Part shown: positions 8,846 to 16,271 of the stretch, one piece after another
How positions within the stretch are numbered: position 1 is the stretch's first letter
How the letters are laid out: every line of letters starts with the position of its first letter
From: an uncultured Spartobacteria bacterium
GTDB taxonomy: Bacteria; Verrucomicrobiota; Verrucomicrobiia; Chthoniobacterales; Terrimicrobiaceae
Reading direction: 5' to 3'
Length of the DNA stretch: 64,000 nt
Assembly: GCA_937960895.1 (NCBI GenBank)
Contig: CALCJD010000011.1
Span: 1-64,000, forward strand
The notes under the pieces: model-generated
Database searches by the model: none
Told to the model about the DNA's origin: nothing
What the model saw: only the letters and a program-made list of their open reading frames with translations
Position numbers and translations under genes: made by a program

Positions 8846-9241
8846 TCAGCTGCGTGACAAAGCCTGCACGGCCGCCAGCCCGCCAAAGGTGGCAAGCAGG
8901 CAGACCATCACGGAGGCCGCCGCATACGCGCCCGCGAGAAACCACCGGCCGGTCTCGATCAGATGGACGGTCTGCAGGCTGAATGCCGAAAAGGTGGTGA
9001 ATCCGCCGCACAGCCCGACCATCACAAACACACGCACGATTTCCGGCACGGGAACGGCCAGCGGACTTTTCGGGCCGGACAGTCCCGCCATCACGCCGAT
9101 CACGAGGGATCCGACGACATTGACCGCAAACGTGCCCCACGGGAAGGCGGCCACGGCCTTTTCATCGACCCACGTCGCCATCGCAAAACGCGCCGCGCTG
9201 CCAAGTGCGCCGCCGATCAGGATGGCCGCGTAGAGTTTCAC
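8846..9241 (-). CDS. fluC: Fluoride channel FluC/CrcB
   Basis: 131 residues with four TM helices. Family motifs are clear: GGALGSAARFA (residues 10-20), GTFAVNVVGS with the pore Asn at 41, and GLCGGFTTFSAFS (76-88) with the Phe-box and the TTFS Na+-site region. Fluc dimers export fluoride passively. The start is a GTG at 9241, chosen because the family N-terminus (KLYAAILIGG) begins there; the open frame extends further upstream into dcd. No fluoride riboswitch was recognised upstream. It converges on the lipoprotein gene with one base between stops. Confidence 0.9.
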   Translation of the reverse strand: MKLYAAILIGGALGSAARFAMATWVDEKAVAAFPWGTFAVNVVGSLVIGVMAGLSGPKSPLAVPVPEIVRVFVMVGLCGGFTTFSAFSLQTVHLIETGRWFLAGAYAAASVMVCLLATFGGLAAVQALSRS

Positions 9242-9276
9242 GGGGAAAGCGAAGTCTGCCGGCGAAGCGGGGAACC

Positions 9277-9846
9277 CTACATCCTCGGGATGGTGATGCC
9301 GGTCTGTTTCATGTACTTGCCGCCGCGGTCCGCGTAGCTGGTCTCGCAGATGTCGTCGGCCACATAAAACACCACTTGGGCCAGGCCTTCGTTGGCGTAG
9401 ATTTTCGCGGGCAGCGGCGTCGTGTTGGAGATTTCCAGGGTCACATGCCCCTCCCACTCCGGCTCGAACGGCGTCACATTCACAATGATGCCGCAGCGGG
9501 CGTAGGTGGATTTTCCGACACAGATGGTCAGCACCTCGCGCGGAATGCGGAAATATTCCACACTGCGCGCCAGGGCGAAGGAATTGGGCGGGACGATGCA
9601 GACGTCGGTTTCGATGTCGACGAAGGACTTCGGATCGAAATTTTTCGGATCGACCACCGTGTTGAACACGTTGGTGAACACCTTGAACTCCCGCGACACC
9701 CGCAAATCGTAGCCGTAGCTGGACAGTCCGTAGCTGATGGCGCGCGAGCCGTCCTCCAGCCGCTTCACCTGACCGTCCACGAAGGGCTCAATCATTCCCC
9801 GTTCCTTCGCCATGCGGCGAATCCATTTGTCCGAACACACGCTCAT
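9277..9846 (-). CDS. dcd: dCTP deaminase
   Basis: 189 residues, the normal family length. Dcd deaminates dCTP to dUTP, feeding dTMP synthesis. The family signature is intact: GKSTYARCGI (111-120), then TPFEPEWEGHVTLEISN with the catalytic Glu at 138, and ANEGLAQ. The C-terminus (YADRGGKYMKQTGITIPR) is the usual nucleotide-closing tail. It lies in a minus-strand run downstream of dnaX-ybaB, 101 bp after the YiiX-like gene. Confidence 0.95.
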   Translation of the reverse strand: MSVCSDKWIRRMAKERGMIEPFVDGQVKRLEDGSRAISYGLSSYGYDLRVSREFKVFTNVFNTVVDPKNFDPKSFVDIETDVCIVPPNSFALARSVEYFRIPREVLTICVGKSTYARCGIIVNVTPFEPEWEGHVTLEISNTTPLPAKIYANEGLAQVVFYVADDICETSYADRGGKYMKQTGITIPRM

Positions 9847-9947
9847 ATGACTGCGGCATTGCTATCGTGCGGACCGGGGATCGTCAATGAAGGCCGCGGA
9901 GGATTGCGTCGAAAGGACCGCCCGGAGTCGCCTCCGCGGCCGTCCGC

Positions 9948-10565
9948 CTACCGGGGCGGATGGACCTTTTCGAGCTGCGGGGCCTCGGAGACGGCCCGGG
10001 GAGTGATCATTTCGCGCTCCAGCGGGAGCTCCCCTCCTTCCAGCTGCCGGATGAAGGCCTCGTGGGGTTTCCAGTTCATTTCCCCCAGTTTTTGCAGGCG
10101 GCCGAGTTCACCGCCTCCGGCGTCCCGAAACGCCTTGTAGACGAGTTCGGAACAGTAGATTTTTTCGTCGTCCATCCGGTAGCGCAGGTCGTAGGGCCGG
10201 CCCAGATAGGAGCGCGCGGCGGCAATCATGGCTGGAATCTTTTCCCGATACGGCGCCTTCAGCCGAAACACCTCGAATTTTCCCTCCCGTCCGCGCCGGA
10301 TCCAGTCCGCCAGCGGCGTTTCCCGCACGGGCTCGACCGCCTCGATGATCACCCACCCCTCCGGGTGTTTGTGCAAAATGCCGCAATGCGAGCGCGGCGA
10401 CTGCGTCACGCCCTCGATGGCATCGGTCAGCGCATTGTGCGGAAACGCCTGAAAAAAGATGTCTCCCTCCCGGGGTTCGTAGGGAGCCGGAGGCACCGGT
10501 CTTTCAAATCCGCAGACCGGCAGAAGGCCCGCGACCCAGACCGCTGCCACCCGGAGGACGTTCAT
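9948..10565 (-). CDS. Exported YiiX-like permuted NlpC/P60 (C92) cysteine hydrolase
   Basis: 205 residues with an N-terminal signal segment (MNVLRVAAVWVAGLLPVCG). The YiiX/YebB-type papain-like fold is circularly permuted, so His precedes Cys: SHCGILHK gives His60 and IYCSELVYKAF gives Cys138. Conserved EGDIFFQ-type N-terminal and YLGRPYDLRYR segments support this. Such enzymes are thought to cut amide bonds, perhaps in cell-wall or lipid substrates; the substrate is unknown. It follows ybaB by 15 bp. Confidence 0.8.
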   Translation of the reverse strand: MNVLRVAAVWVAGLLPVCGFERPVPPAPYEPREGDIFFQAFPHNALTDAIEGVTQSPRSHCGILHKHPEGWVIIEAVEPVRETPLADWIRRGREGKFEVFRLKAPYREKIPAMIAAARSYLGRPYDLRYRMDDEKIYCSELVYKAFRDAGGGELGRLQKLGEMNWKPHEAFIRQLEGGELPLEREMITPRAVSEAPQLEKVHPPR

Positions 10566-10580
10566 GGAGGGGGGCGCCGT

Positions 10581-10889
10581 CTACGTGAGGCCGGGGATAT
10601 TCAGTCCGCCGGTGATTTTTTTCATTTCATCGGCGGCCAGCTTGCGGCCGTCCTCGATGGCCTGTTTCACGCCGGCGAGCACGAGATCCTCGAGCATCTC
10701 GACATCCTGGGGATCCACCACGGAGGGATCGATTTTGATGGAAACCACGTCGCCGGCCCCGGTGGCGGTGACGGTGATTTTTCCGCCGCCGACGCTCGAT
10801 TCCACGGTTTTTTTGGCCAGTTCGGCCTGGGTGGCGGCCAGCTTCGATTGCATCTGCTGGGCCTGCTGGAGCATTTTTTGGATGTTCAT
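10581..10889 (-). CDS. ybaB: YbaB/EbfC family nucleoid-associated protein
   Basis: 102 residues: an N-terminal amphipathic helix (MNIQKMLQQAQQMQSKLAA), a central beta hairpin (VGGGKITVTATGAGDVVSIKI) and a C-terminal helix. YbaB dimers bind DNA non-specifically. The gene sits directly behind dnaX in an ATGA overlap, the standard dnaX-ybaB arrangement; recR, the common third gene, is not here. Confidence 0.93.
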   Translation of the reverse strand: MNIQKMLQQAQQMQSKLAATQAELAKKTVESSVGGGKITVTATGAGDVVSIKIDPSVVDPQDVEMLEDLVLAGVKQAIEDGRKLAADEMKKITGGLNIPGLT

Positions 10890-12655
10890 TTGGCGTTAGC
10901 TTGGATTTCGCCCGCAAAGATTTCGAGGGCTTTCTTGATGAGGGGGTCGTTTTTGAATTCCTCCATGGGGTCCACCGCGGGAGCCGCCGGGGCCGGCCCG
11001 GGTTCGGCGGCGGGAGCGGGCGGAGGTTCCGGCTCCTGAAGGGCTTCCGGCGGAGGCTCCGGCTCGGGTTCGGGAGCTTCAACGAGATCCTCGCGAATCT
11101 CCAGCCGCACCTTCACCTTGCGACCGAGAATTTCCGACAGCTTGGTTTCCGCATCCTTGCGGCCGGCCTCCCCGATGATGGATTTCATCTCGTTCCCGCA
11201 GGACGGCGGCAGATGGATGAGCACATCATCCGCACCCTCCATCCGGCCAAAAACCCCCTTGGTCAGCCAGCGGTATTTGATGGACGACTCGTAGGTGGAA
11301 GCGACCCGGTCCCAGGCCACCGAGGCATCCACCGAACCGCCTTCGGCCGCGGCTTCGGAGGCCGCCGCCGGGGGCGGAGCGGAAGGCACCGGTGCGGCTT
11401 GGGGCGCGCGCGCCGGCACAGGATCCGGAGCCGGGCGGGCCTCCGCGGTTTTCGCGGGCGGCGCTGGGGGGGACGCGGGAGCGGGGGCCGCTGTCTCCGG
11501 CCGACGCGTCTCCACGGCGCGGGGTTCCCCGGGGGCGGGGCGGGGCGGAGCCGGCCGGTCGGGGAGCGGCCCGCCCTTGTGCAGGGCGGTCAGGGTTTCG
11601 ATCACCTCGTCGAGGCTGGCCTGTTCGAGCAGATGGACGGCCTTGATGACCGCGACGTCAAATTGCAGTTTTTTATCCGCCGCCCAGCGCATGCGCGACT
11701 CGGTGTCGGCAAAATGGTCGAGAAGCATGAGGAGTTTTTCGCGGGGGGCCACCGACCCGCCCTCCACGCCGGCGACCAGCAGGTCGCGCACATGGCCGAT
11801 GAGGTCTCCCAGCAGGCGCAGAAGATCCTTTCCGGCCTCGGCCTGCCGGCCGATGATCCGCAAACTTCCGGCGGCATCCCGCGCCAGGATGTGCTCCATC
11901 AGGCTCGCAATGGTCTCCCGGGAGGTGAAGCCGAAGACGGTCATCACATCCTCGCCGGTGATGTGGTTGCCGCAAAAGGCCACCGCCTGATCCATCATGC
12001 TTTCGGCGTCGCGCAATCCGCCGTCCGCCCCGCGGGCGATGGCCTCGGCGGCGGATTCCTCCATGGTGATTCCCTCCTTGGCGGCAATGGTCTGCAGATG
12101 GGCGGCAATGGAGGCCGTGGGAATGCGGCGCAGATCGAACCGTTGGCACCGGCTCGTGATGGTCGCCGGCACCTTCTGGGCCTCGGTGGTGGCGAAGATG
12201 AATTTCACGTGCTCCGGCGGCTCCTCCAGGGTCTTGAGCAGGGCGTTGAACGCCCCGGCGCTGAGCATGTGCACCTCGTCGATGAGGTAAATCTTGTAGG
12301 GCCCCCGGGAAGGCGCGTAGGCCGCGTTCTCCCGCAGTTCCCGGATGTTTTCCACGCCGTTGTTGCTGGCGCCGTCGATTTCCAGCACGTCCAGACTGCG
12401 GCCCTCCTCGATCTCCTTGCAGGCGTCGCACTGACCGCACGGGTGCGGCGTGGGGCCGTTCACGCAGTTCAGAGCCTTGGCCAGAATGCGGGCCGACGAC
12501 GTTTTGCCGATCCCGCGCGGACCGACAAAAAGATAGGCTTGCGCCACCCGGCGGTTGGCGATGGCATTCTGCAGCGTGCGCGTGATATGCTCCTGACCCA
12601 CGACCTCCTCGAAGGTCTGGGGACGATACTTCCGGGCAAAAACGCGATAACTCAC
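10886..12655 (-). CDS. dnaX: DNA polymerase III subunits gamma/tau
   Basis: 589 residues; the clamp-loader ATPase. Walker A VGPRGIGKTS (Lys51), zinc module with Cys64, 73, 76 and 79, Walker B DEVH (126-129), sensor-1 FATTEAQK and the SRCQRFDLRRI arginine-finger region are all present. Domains I-III fill about residues 1-365. A Pro/Ala-rich linker (about 370-440) leads to a further folded segment and a second Pro/Glu/Ala-rich stretch before the C-terminal helix, so the protein is a tau-like long form. The ATG starts the family N-terminus (MSYRVFARKYRPQTF). Confidence 0.96.
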   Translation of the reverse strand: MSYRVFARKYRPQTFEEVVGQEHITRTLQNAIANRRVAQAYLFVGPRGIGKTSSARILAKALNCVNGPTPHPCGQCDACKEIEEGRSLDVLEIDGASNNGVENIRELRENAAYAPSRGPYKIYLIDEVHMLSAGAFNALLKTLEEPPEHVKFIFATTEAQKVPATITSRCQRFDLRRIPTASIAAHLQTIAAKEGITMEESAAEAIARGADGGLRDAESMMDQAVAFCGNHITGEDVMTVFGFTSRETIASLMEHILARDAAGSLRIIGRQAEAGKDLLRLLGDLIGHVRDLLVAGVEGGSVAPREKLLMLLDHFADTESRMRWAADKKLQFDVAVIKAVHLLEQASLDEVIETLTALHKGGPLPDRPAPPRPAPGEPRAVETRRPETAAPAPASPPAPPAKTAEARPAPDPVPARAPQAAPVPSAPPPAAASEAAAEGGSVDASVAWDRVASTYESSIKYRWLTKGVFGRMEGADDVLIHLPPSCGNEMKSIIGEAGRKDAETKLSEILGRKVKVRLEIREDLVEAPEPEPEPPPEALQEPEPPPAPAAEPGPAPAAPAVDPMEEFKNDPLIKKALEIFAGEIQANAK

Positions 12656-13101
12656 GGCGTCAGGATAGGCCGGAAACCGGCGGTGAAAAGCGGGAAGTGG
12701 AGGGCGAAGGGAATTCGGTTTTCCCCGCCCCGGGCGGGGAAGTCCAAGTGAGCCTCCGTGATGCCAAAAAAATCCGCATGAGTGAAATTCGCTGAGCTGT
12801 TCAAATGTGCCCTGCCACGGAGATATGATTTAACCGGAGTTCATTCCGTTTCCGATGAAGCGATGATCCGGGAGACTTTGGGATTCCATTCCCAACGGGC
12901 GACCCGCTGGGATTTTATTTCGGGATAAATGAGCGACCCGGCGGTGCATGCAGGCGAAAGCCTGCGATAGAAGCCCGCGGCCAGAACGGCGTGATTGAAC
13001 CGTCCTTGAAAGGGTTGAAACGTATTCGGAAAAAGCCGGCCTCGGCCTGTTCGGGTGGCTTTTTCTGCTTGAGCTCATTCCGTTTGATTTTGGCGTTGAG
13101 C
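12656..13101. other. Non-coding, hairpin-rich intergenic region (possible repeat element)
   Basis: No convincing gene in ~450 bp upstream of dnaX. Visible structure: a 21-bp palindrome at 12721-12741 (TTCCCCGCCC-C-GGGCGGGGAA); a hairpin at 12892-12912 (CCCAACGGG-CGA-CCCGCTGGG, one mismatch); a perfect 6-bp stem with a GAAA tetraloop at 12951-12966 (GCAGGC-GAAA-GCCTGC); and near-repeats of CATTCCGTTT at about 12843 and 13075. The minus strand gives overlapping open frames of 77 and 117 codons with low-complexity, unlikely proteins. I read it as a degenerate mobile repeat or structured element, not a known RNA; no 4.5S RNA core motif was found. Confidence 0.4.
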
Positions 13102-13308
13102 TCAGGAGGGAAGGTATTCTTCGGTGAGCATGAGCTTGCCCTCCGCACGACCGGGCTGCGGGTTCAGAAACTTCCACAACCACCGCTTGCGTGTCATCGC
13201 CAACTGCGGTTAACCAACACCCTCAACAAATGACCTCGTCCCCATTTTTTGGCGGAGAGCCCAAAATCCTTGGCTCTTCGACCTTTCACTCCCCCCGCAC
13301 CGCGGAGG

Positions 13309-13384
13309 TGGTGGAGCCATGGGGATTCGAACCCCAGACCTCCTCAATGCCATTGAGGCGCTCTACCAACTGAGCTATGACCCC
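13309..13384 (-). tRNA. tRNA-Ala (anticodon GGC)
   Basis: 76-nt cloverleaf on the minus strand with encoded CCA. Acceptor GGGGTCA pairs with TGGCTCC and contains the G3:U70 wobble that identifies alanine tRNAs. The D arm is TAGCTCAGTTGGTAGAGC, the anticodon stem CCTCA/TGAGG encloses ATGGCAT with anticodon GGC, and the T arm is CTGGGGTTCGAATCCCCA. It lies 41 bp behind the Cys-rich small gene, in the same direction. Confidence 0.97.
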
Positions 13385-13425
13385 GTGAACGAGGGAGGGT
13401 GAATATGCCCAGTCCTCCAAATTAA

Positions 13426-13803
13426 TCAAGGAGGAAAATTTTTTGATGACGATTCGGCGGGCGGGCGGGGATCGTCGGAACTCCGCAGGACGACCTTGAG
13501 CCGGTGGCGGGCCTGATCTTCCGGCATTCCGGTTTCGGTCAAAAGCTCCATGAGATTGCCGAACAACCGCCGCCGTTTCATTCCCGCCGGGGAATGATTC
13601 CGCCGGTCGCCGCACGCCACGGAAAGTGTGGAGCCGCAGGAGCAATTGCGCAGAAAACGAACCTGATGGGAGCCGGCCAGTTCGTAGTCCATCAAACCGC
13701 TCGCTCCGGAGCAGACTTCGGTCCCGGCACAAAACGCCCGAAAATTTTCAAAAACCGTCCCGCAAACCGGACAAGTTTTCGGAAATTCCGTATTTTCAAC
13801 CAC
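13426..13803 (-). CDS. Small Cys-rich zinc-ribbon-like protein, function unknown
   Basis: About 125 residues from a GTG at 13803; the frame stays open far upstream, but only this part looks like protein. It has seven Cys, with a clear CPVC pair (11, 14), then Cys25 and Cys31, and a second group NCSCGSTLSVACGDRR (Cys54, 56, 64), suggesting one or two zinc sites. A conserved-looking centre (CSGASGLMDYELAGSHQVRF) and a Lys/Arg helix plus a C-terminal helix (LFGNLMELLTETGMPEDQAR) follow. I do not recognise the family. It is divergent from a hybrid histidine kinase with only 42 bp between starts. Confidence 0.6.
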   Translation of the reverse strand: MVENTEFPKTCPVCGTVFENFRAFCAGTEVCSGASGLMDYELAGSHQVRFLRNCSCGSTLSVACGDRRNHSPAGMKRRRLFGNLMELLTETGMPEDQARHRLKVVLRSSDDPRPPAESSSKNFPP

Positions 13804-13845
13804 CTGCAGACCGACGTATATCGGGTCCGCGGAATTTTCCCCGTT

Positions 13846-15033
13846 ATGTGGAGCCGTCACGCCAATGAATTTCCCGACCAGTATGGCATTTCCCAGGCCC
13901 TGATGCAAATTTCCCTCGAACCTCAAAAACTGGAAATTCTCGGTCGTCTTACCGGTTCGCTGCTCCACGACCTGAACAACATGCTGACGGTGATCCAGCT
14001 CAACGCCTCGATGATCGCCGAAGGTCTTCCCGCCGCGCACGCTTCCCAACTGGCCGAAGAAATCACCAAGGCCTGCGGGACGGCCTCCCAGGTCACCCGG
14101 AGCGTCCTGTCGTTTTTGCGGGGGGATTCGGAGGAGAAGGTTTTTTTTGAGGCGGGACGGACGCTTCGGGAGTGCCGGCAGATTTTGCAGGGGTTGATTG
14201 CCCGCAAGACGGAGCTGACAGTGGACATCCCCGAGCGGGAATTCTGGGTGAAGGGTCATCCGTCCCATCTGACCCAGGCCGTGATGAACCTCCTGTTCAA
14301 TGCGGTGGATGCCTCACCCAAACACGGCATCCATCTTGCGGCCAAGCCGCTCTGGCACGCGGGACGTGAGCATGTGGAAATTCTTGTCCGGGACACGGGG
14401 GACGGCATTCCTCCCGGGATTCTGCCCCGCATTTTCGAGGCATTTTTCACCACCAAGGCGGGGGTGGGCACCGGCCTCGGGCTTCACATCGTCAAGACCG
14501 TTGCGGAGGATCTGGGCGGACGCGTGGACGTCTCCAGCGAACCGGGACAGGGATCGAGTTTTCGTCTGATCCTGCCCTGTTGTCCTCCGCCGGCCGGGGC
14601 GGGGCAGCCCCGTGCGGAAAGTCTGCTCGGGGCCCCGTCGGACCAGACCATTCTGTGGATTGAGGACGATGCGGGCATCCGTCAGGTCGGGCGCAGAATC
14701 CTTGAGGGCGCCAACTGGCGGGTTCTTGAAGCGGCGGATGTTTCCGCGGCCCGCGCCCTCTGGCAGAAGCATCAGGATGTCATCACCCTGGTCCTGACCG
14801 ACATCATCCTGCCGGGTCCGGTCTCCGGCTATCATCTGGCACAGGAGTTTCTGCGGACCAAAACCGACCTTCCCGTGATTTACACGAGCGGAAACAACGA
14901 GGCCGCGCGAGAGCTGGAAGGCCTCACGGAGGACAACTTCCTTCCGAAACCCTTCCGGCCGGCGGATCTGACCCGTCTGGTCCGGCAGCACTGCGCGGGG
15001 AGGACGGTCCGATCGACCGCCCCCCTCGGCTGA
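13846..15033 (+). CDS. Soluble hybrid sensor histidine kinase with C-terminal receiver
   Basis: 395 residues from the ATG at 13846; the longer open frame reaching back to 13504 covers the opposing Cys-rich gene and is not used. Dimerisation/phospho-acceptor helix with His41 (GSLLHDLNNMLTVIQLNAS), HATPase domain with N-box near N152, DTGDGIPP (183-190), FEAFFTTKAGVGTGLGLH, and then a receiver domain with acidic pair E273/D274-D275, phospho-Asp D319 (LVLTDIILPG) and Lys368 (LPKPF). There is no membrane segment and no input domain, as in cytosolic CckA-like modules; the sensory partner must be another protein. Convergent with sucB, 7 bp apart. Confidence 0.88.
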   Translation: MWSRHANEFPDQYGISQALMQISLEPQKLEILGRLTGSLLHDLNNMLTVIQLNASMIAEGLPAAHASQLAEEITKACGTASQVTRSVLSFLRGDSEEKVFFEAGRTLRECRQILQGLIARKTELTVDIPEREFWVKGHPSHLTQAVMNLLFNAVDASPKHGIHLAAKPLWHAGREHVEILVRDTGDGIPPGILPRIFEAFFTTKAGVGTGLGLHIVKTVAEDLGGRVDVSSEPGQGSSFRLILPCCPPPAGAGQPRAESLLGAPSDQTILWIEDDAGIRQVGRRILEGANWRVLEAADVSAARALWQKHQDVITLVLTDIILPGPVSGYHLAQEFLRTKTDLPVIYTSGNNEAARELEGLTEDNFLPKPFRPADLTRLVRQHCAGRTVRSTAPLG

Positions 15034-15040
15034 TTGCAAA

Positions 15041-16159
15041 TCAGGTTCCCAGCAGAAGGCGCGCCGGGTTTTCGATGCACTCCTTGACCCGGACCAGGAA
15101 GGTGACGGCTTCCTTGCCGTCCACGACGCGGTGGTCGTAGCTCAGGGCGAGGTACATCATCGGACGGATGACCACCTGCCCTTTTTCGGCGACGGGGCGT
15201 TCCTGGATCTTGTGCATGCCGAGGATGCCGCTTTGGGGAGGATTCAGGATGGGCGTGCTGAGGAGCGAACCGTAGACCCCGCCGTTGGAGATGGTGAAAA
15301 CACCGCCCTGGAGATCCTCCAGACCGACCTTGCCCTCGCGGGCCTTGACGGCATAGGCGGCGAGATCCTTTTCGATGTCGGCGAAGGATTTCTGGTCACA
15401 ATCGCGCAGAACCGGCACGATGAGACCGCGCTCGGTACCGACGGCCACTCCGATGTCGTAATAGTTGTTCTGAATGAGGTCGTCGCCGTCGATGCGGGAG
15501 TTGATGGCGGGGACCGCCTTGAGGGCGTCCACGACGGCCTTCACGAAGAAGGACATGAAGCCGAGTTTCACGCCGTGGCGTTTGGAGAATTCCTCCTGCA
15601 TCTCCTTGCGGAGCGCCATCACGCCGCTCATGTCGGCCTCGTTGAACGTGGTGAGGATGGCCGCGGTGTGCTGGGCCATGACGAGCTGCGAGGCGATCTT
15701 GCGGCGCAGCGGGGAAAGTTTTTTCCGCGTCACGCGCGGGTCGTCGGGAGCGACGATGCGGGGCTTGGGAGCGGGCGCTTCCGCCTTCGGGGCCGGCTGG
15801 GGTGCGGCGGGGGCCGGAGCGGGTTCCTCGGCCTTGGTTTCGACCGGGGCGGGTTTGGCGGCGGCTTTTTCGGAGGCTTGGGCGGGAGCCGGTTCCGGCG
15901 CCGGAGCGGGAGCCGCCGCCGCATCGGCGGGTTCGAGAACGGCCACGACCTGGCCGATCTTCACCTCATCCCCTTCGGCCGCCTTGGTCCGGAGAACGCC
16001 GGCCTCGGGGGCATTGACTTCGGTGGAAACCTTGTCGGTTTCGAGGGTGAAGAGGAGTTCGCCGGCGGCCACGGTTTCGCCGTCCTTCTTGTGCCAGACG
16101 GAGAGCACACCGGAATTGATGGATTCGCCGACGGCGGGGACTGTGATTTCTACGCTCAT
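15041..16159 (-). CDS. sucB: Dihydrolipoyllysine succinyltransferase, E2 of 2-oxoglutarate dehydrogenase
   Basis: 372 residues. N-terminal lipoyl domain with lipoylated Lys43 (ETDKVSTEV), an Ala/Pro-rich linker (about 78-135), a peripheral-subunit-binding segment reduced to a short stretch (APDDPRVTRKKLSPLRRKIA), and the catalytic domain ending in YDHRVVDGKEAV with the active His. The GES motif in ITVPAVGES and the TFNEADMSG segment favour SucB over pyruvate E2. It follows sucA by 112 bp on the same strand. The E3 (lpd) gene is not in this window. Confidence 0.93.
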   Translation of the reverse strand: MSVEITVPAVGESINSGVLSVWHKKDGETVAAGELLFTLETDKVSTEVNAPEAGVLRTKAAEGDEVKIGQVVAVLEPADAAAAPAPAPEPAPAQASEKAAAKPAPVETKAEEPAPAPAAPQPAPKAEAPAPKPRIVAPDDPRVTRKKLSPLRRKIASQLVMAQHTAAILTTFNEADMSGVMALRKEMQEEFSKRHGVKLGFMSFFVKAVVDALKAVPAINSRIDGDDLIQNNYYDIGVAVGTERGLIVPVLRDCDQKSFADIEKDLAAYAVKAREGKVGLEDLQGGVFTISNGGVYGSLLSTPILNPPQSGILGMHKIQERPVAEKGQVVIRPMMYLALSYDHRVVDGKEAVTFLVRVKECIENPARLLLGT

Positions 16160-16271
16160 GGAAGAATTGAGGAATGACTCATGACGGATCGCGAGGCAAT
16201 GACAGAATTGGGCGCGGCGGGAGGCTTTGCTCCCGCCAGGGCGGATTCCCGAGGTTTTTGCACGTCCGGGA

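Noticed and set aside
9241..9277. Fluoride riboswitch before fluC
   Set aside because: The gap to dcd is about 35 bp, too short for the aptamer, and no matching core was seen.
11669..11674. Run of six A in dnaX as a programmed frameshift site for gamma
   Set aside because: The phase is AAA AAA C, not A AAA AAG/C, and no stem or early stop was evident, so no support for gamma production by slippage.
12830..13183. 117- and 77-codon minus-strand frames upstream of dnaX
   Set aside because: Both overlap the hairpins in different frames and have low-complexity, unlikely proteins; better explained as non-coding repeat sequence.
13102..13197. 31-codon minus-strand frame (starts MTRKRWLWKFLNPQPG)
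   Set aside because: Protein-like composition but no Shine-Dalgarno, no family and located in a repeat-like stretch; too short to support.
12656..13300. 4.5S (SRP) RNA gene upstream of dnaX, a common location
   Set aside because: The conserved GGTCAGG..GGAAGCAGC core was not found on either strand.
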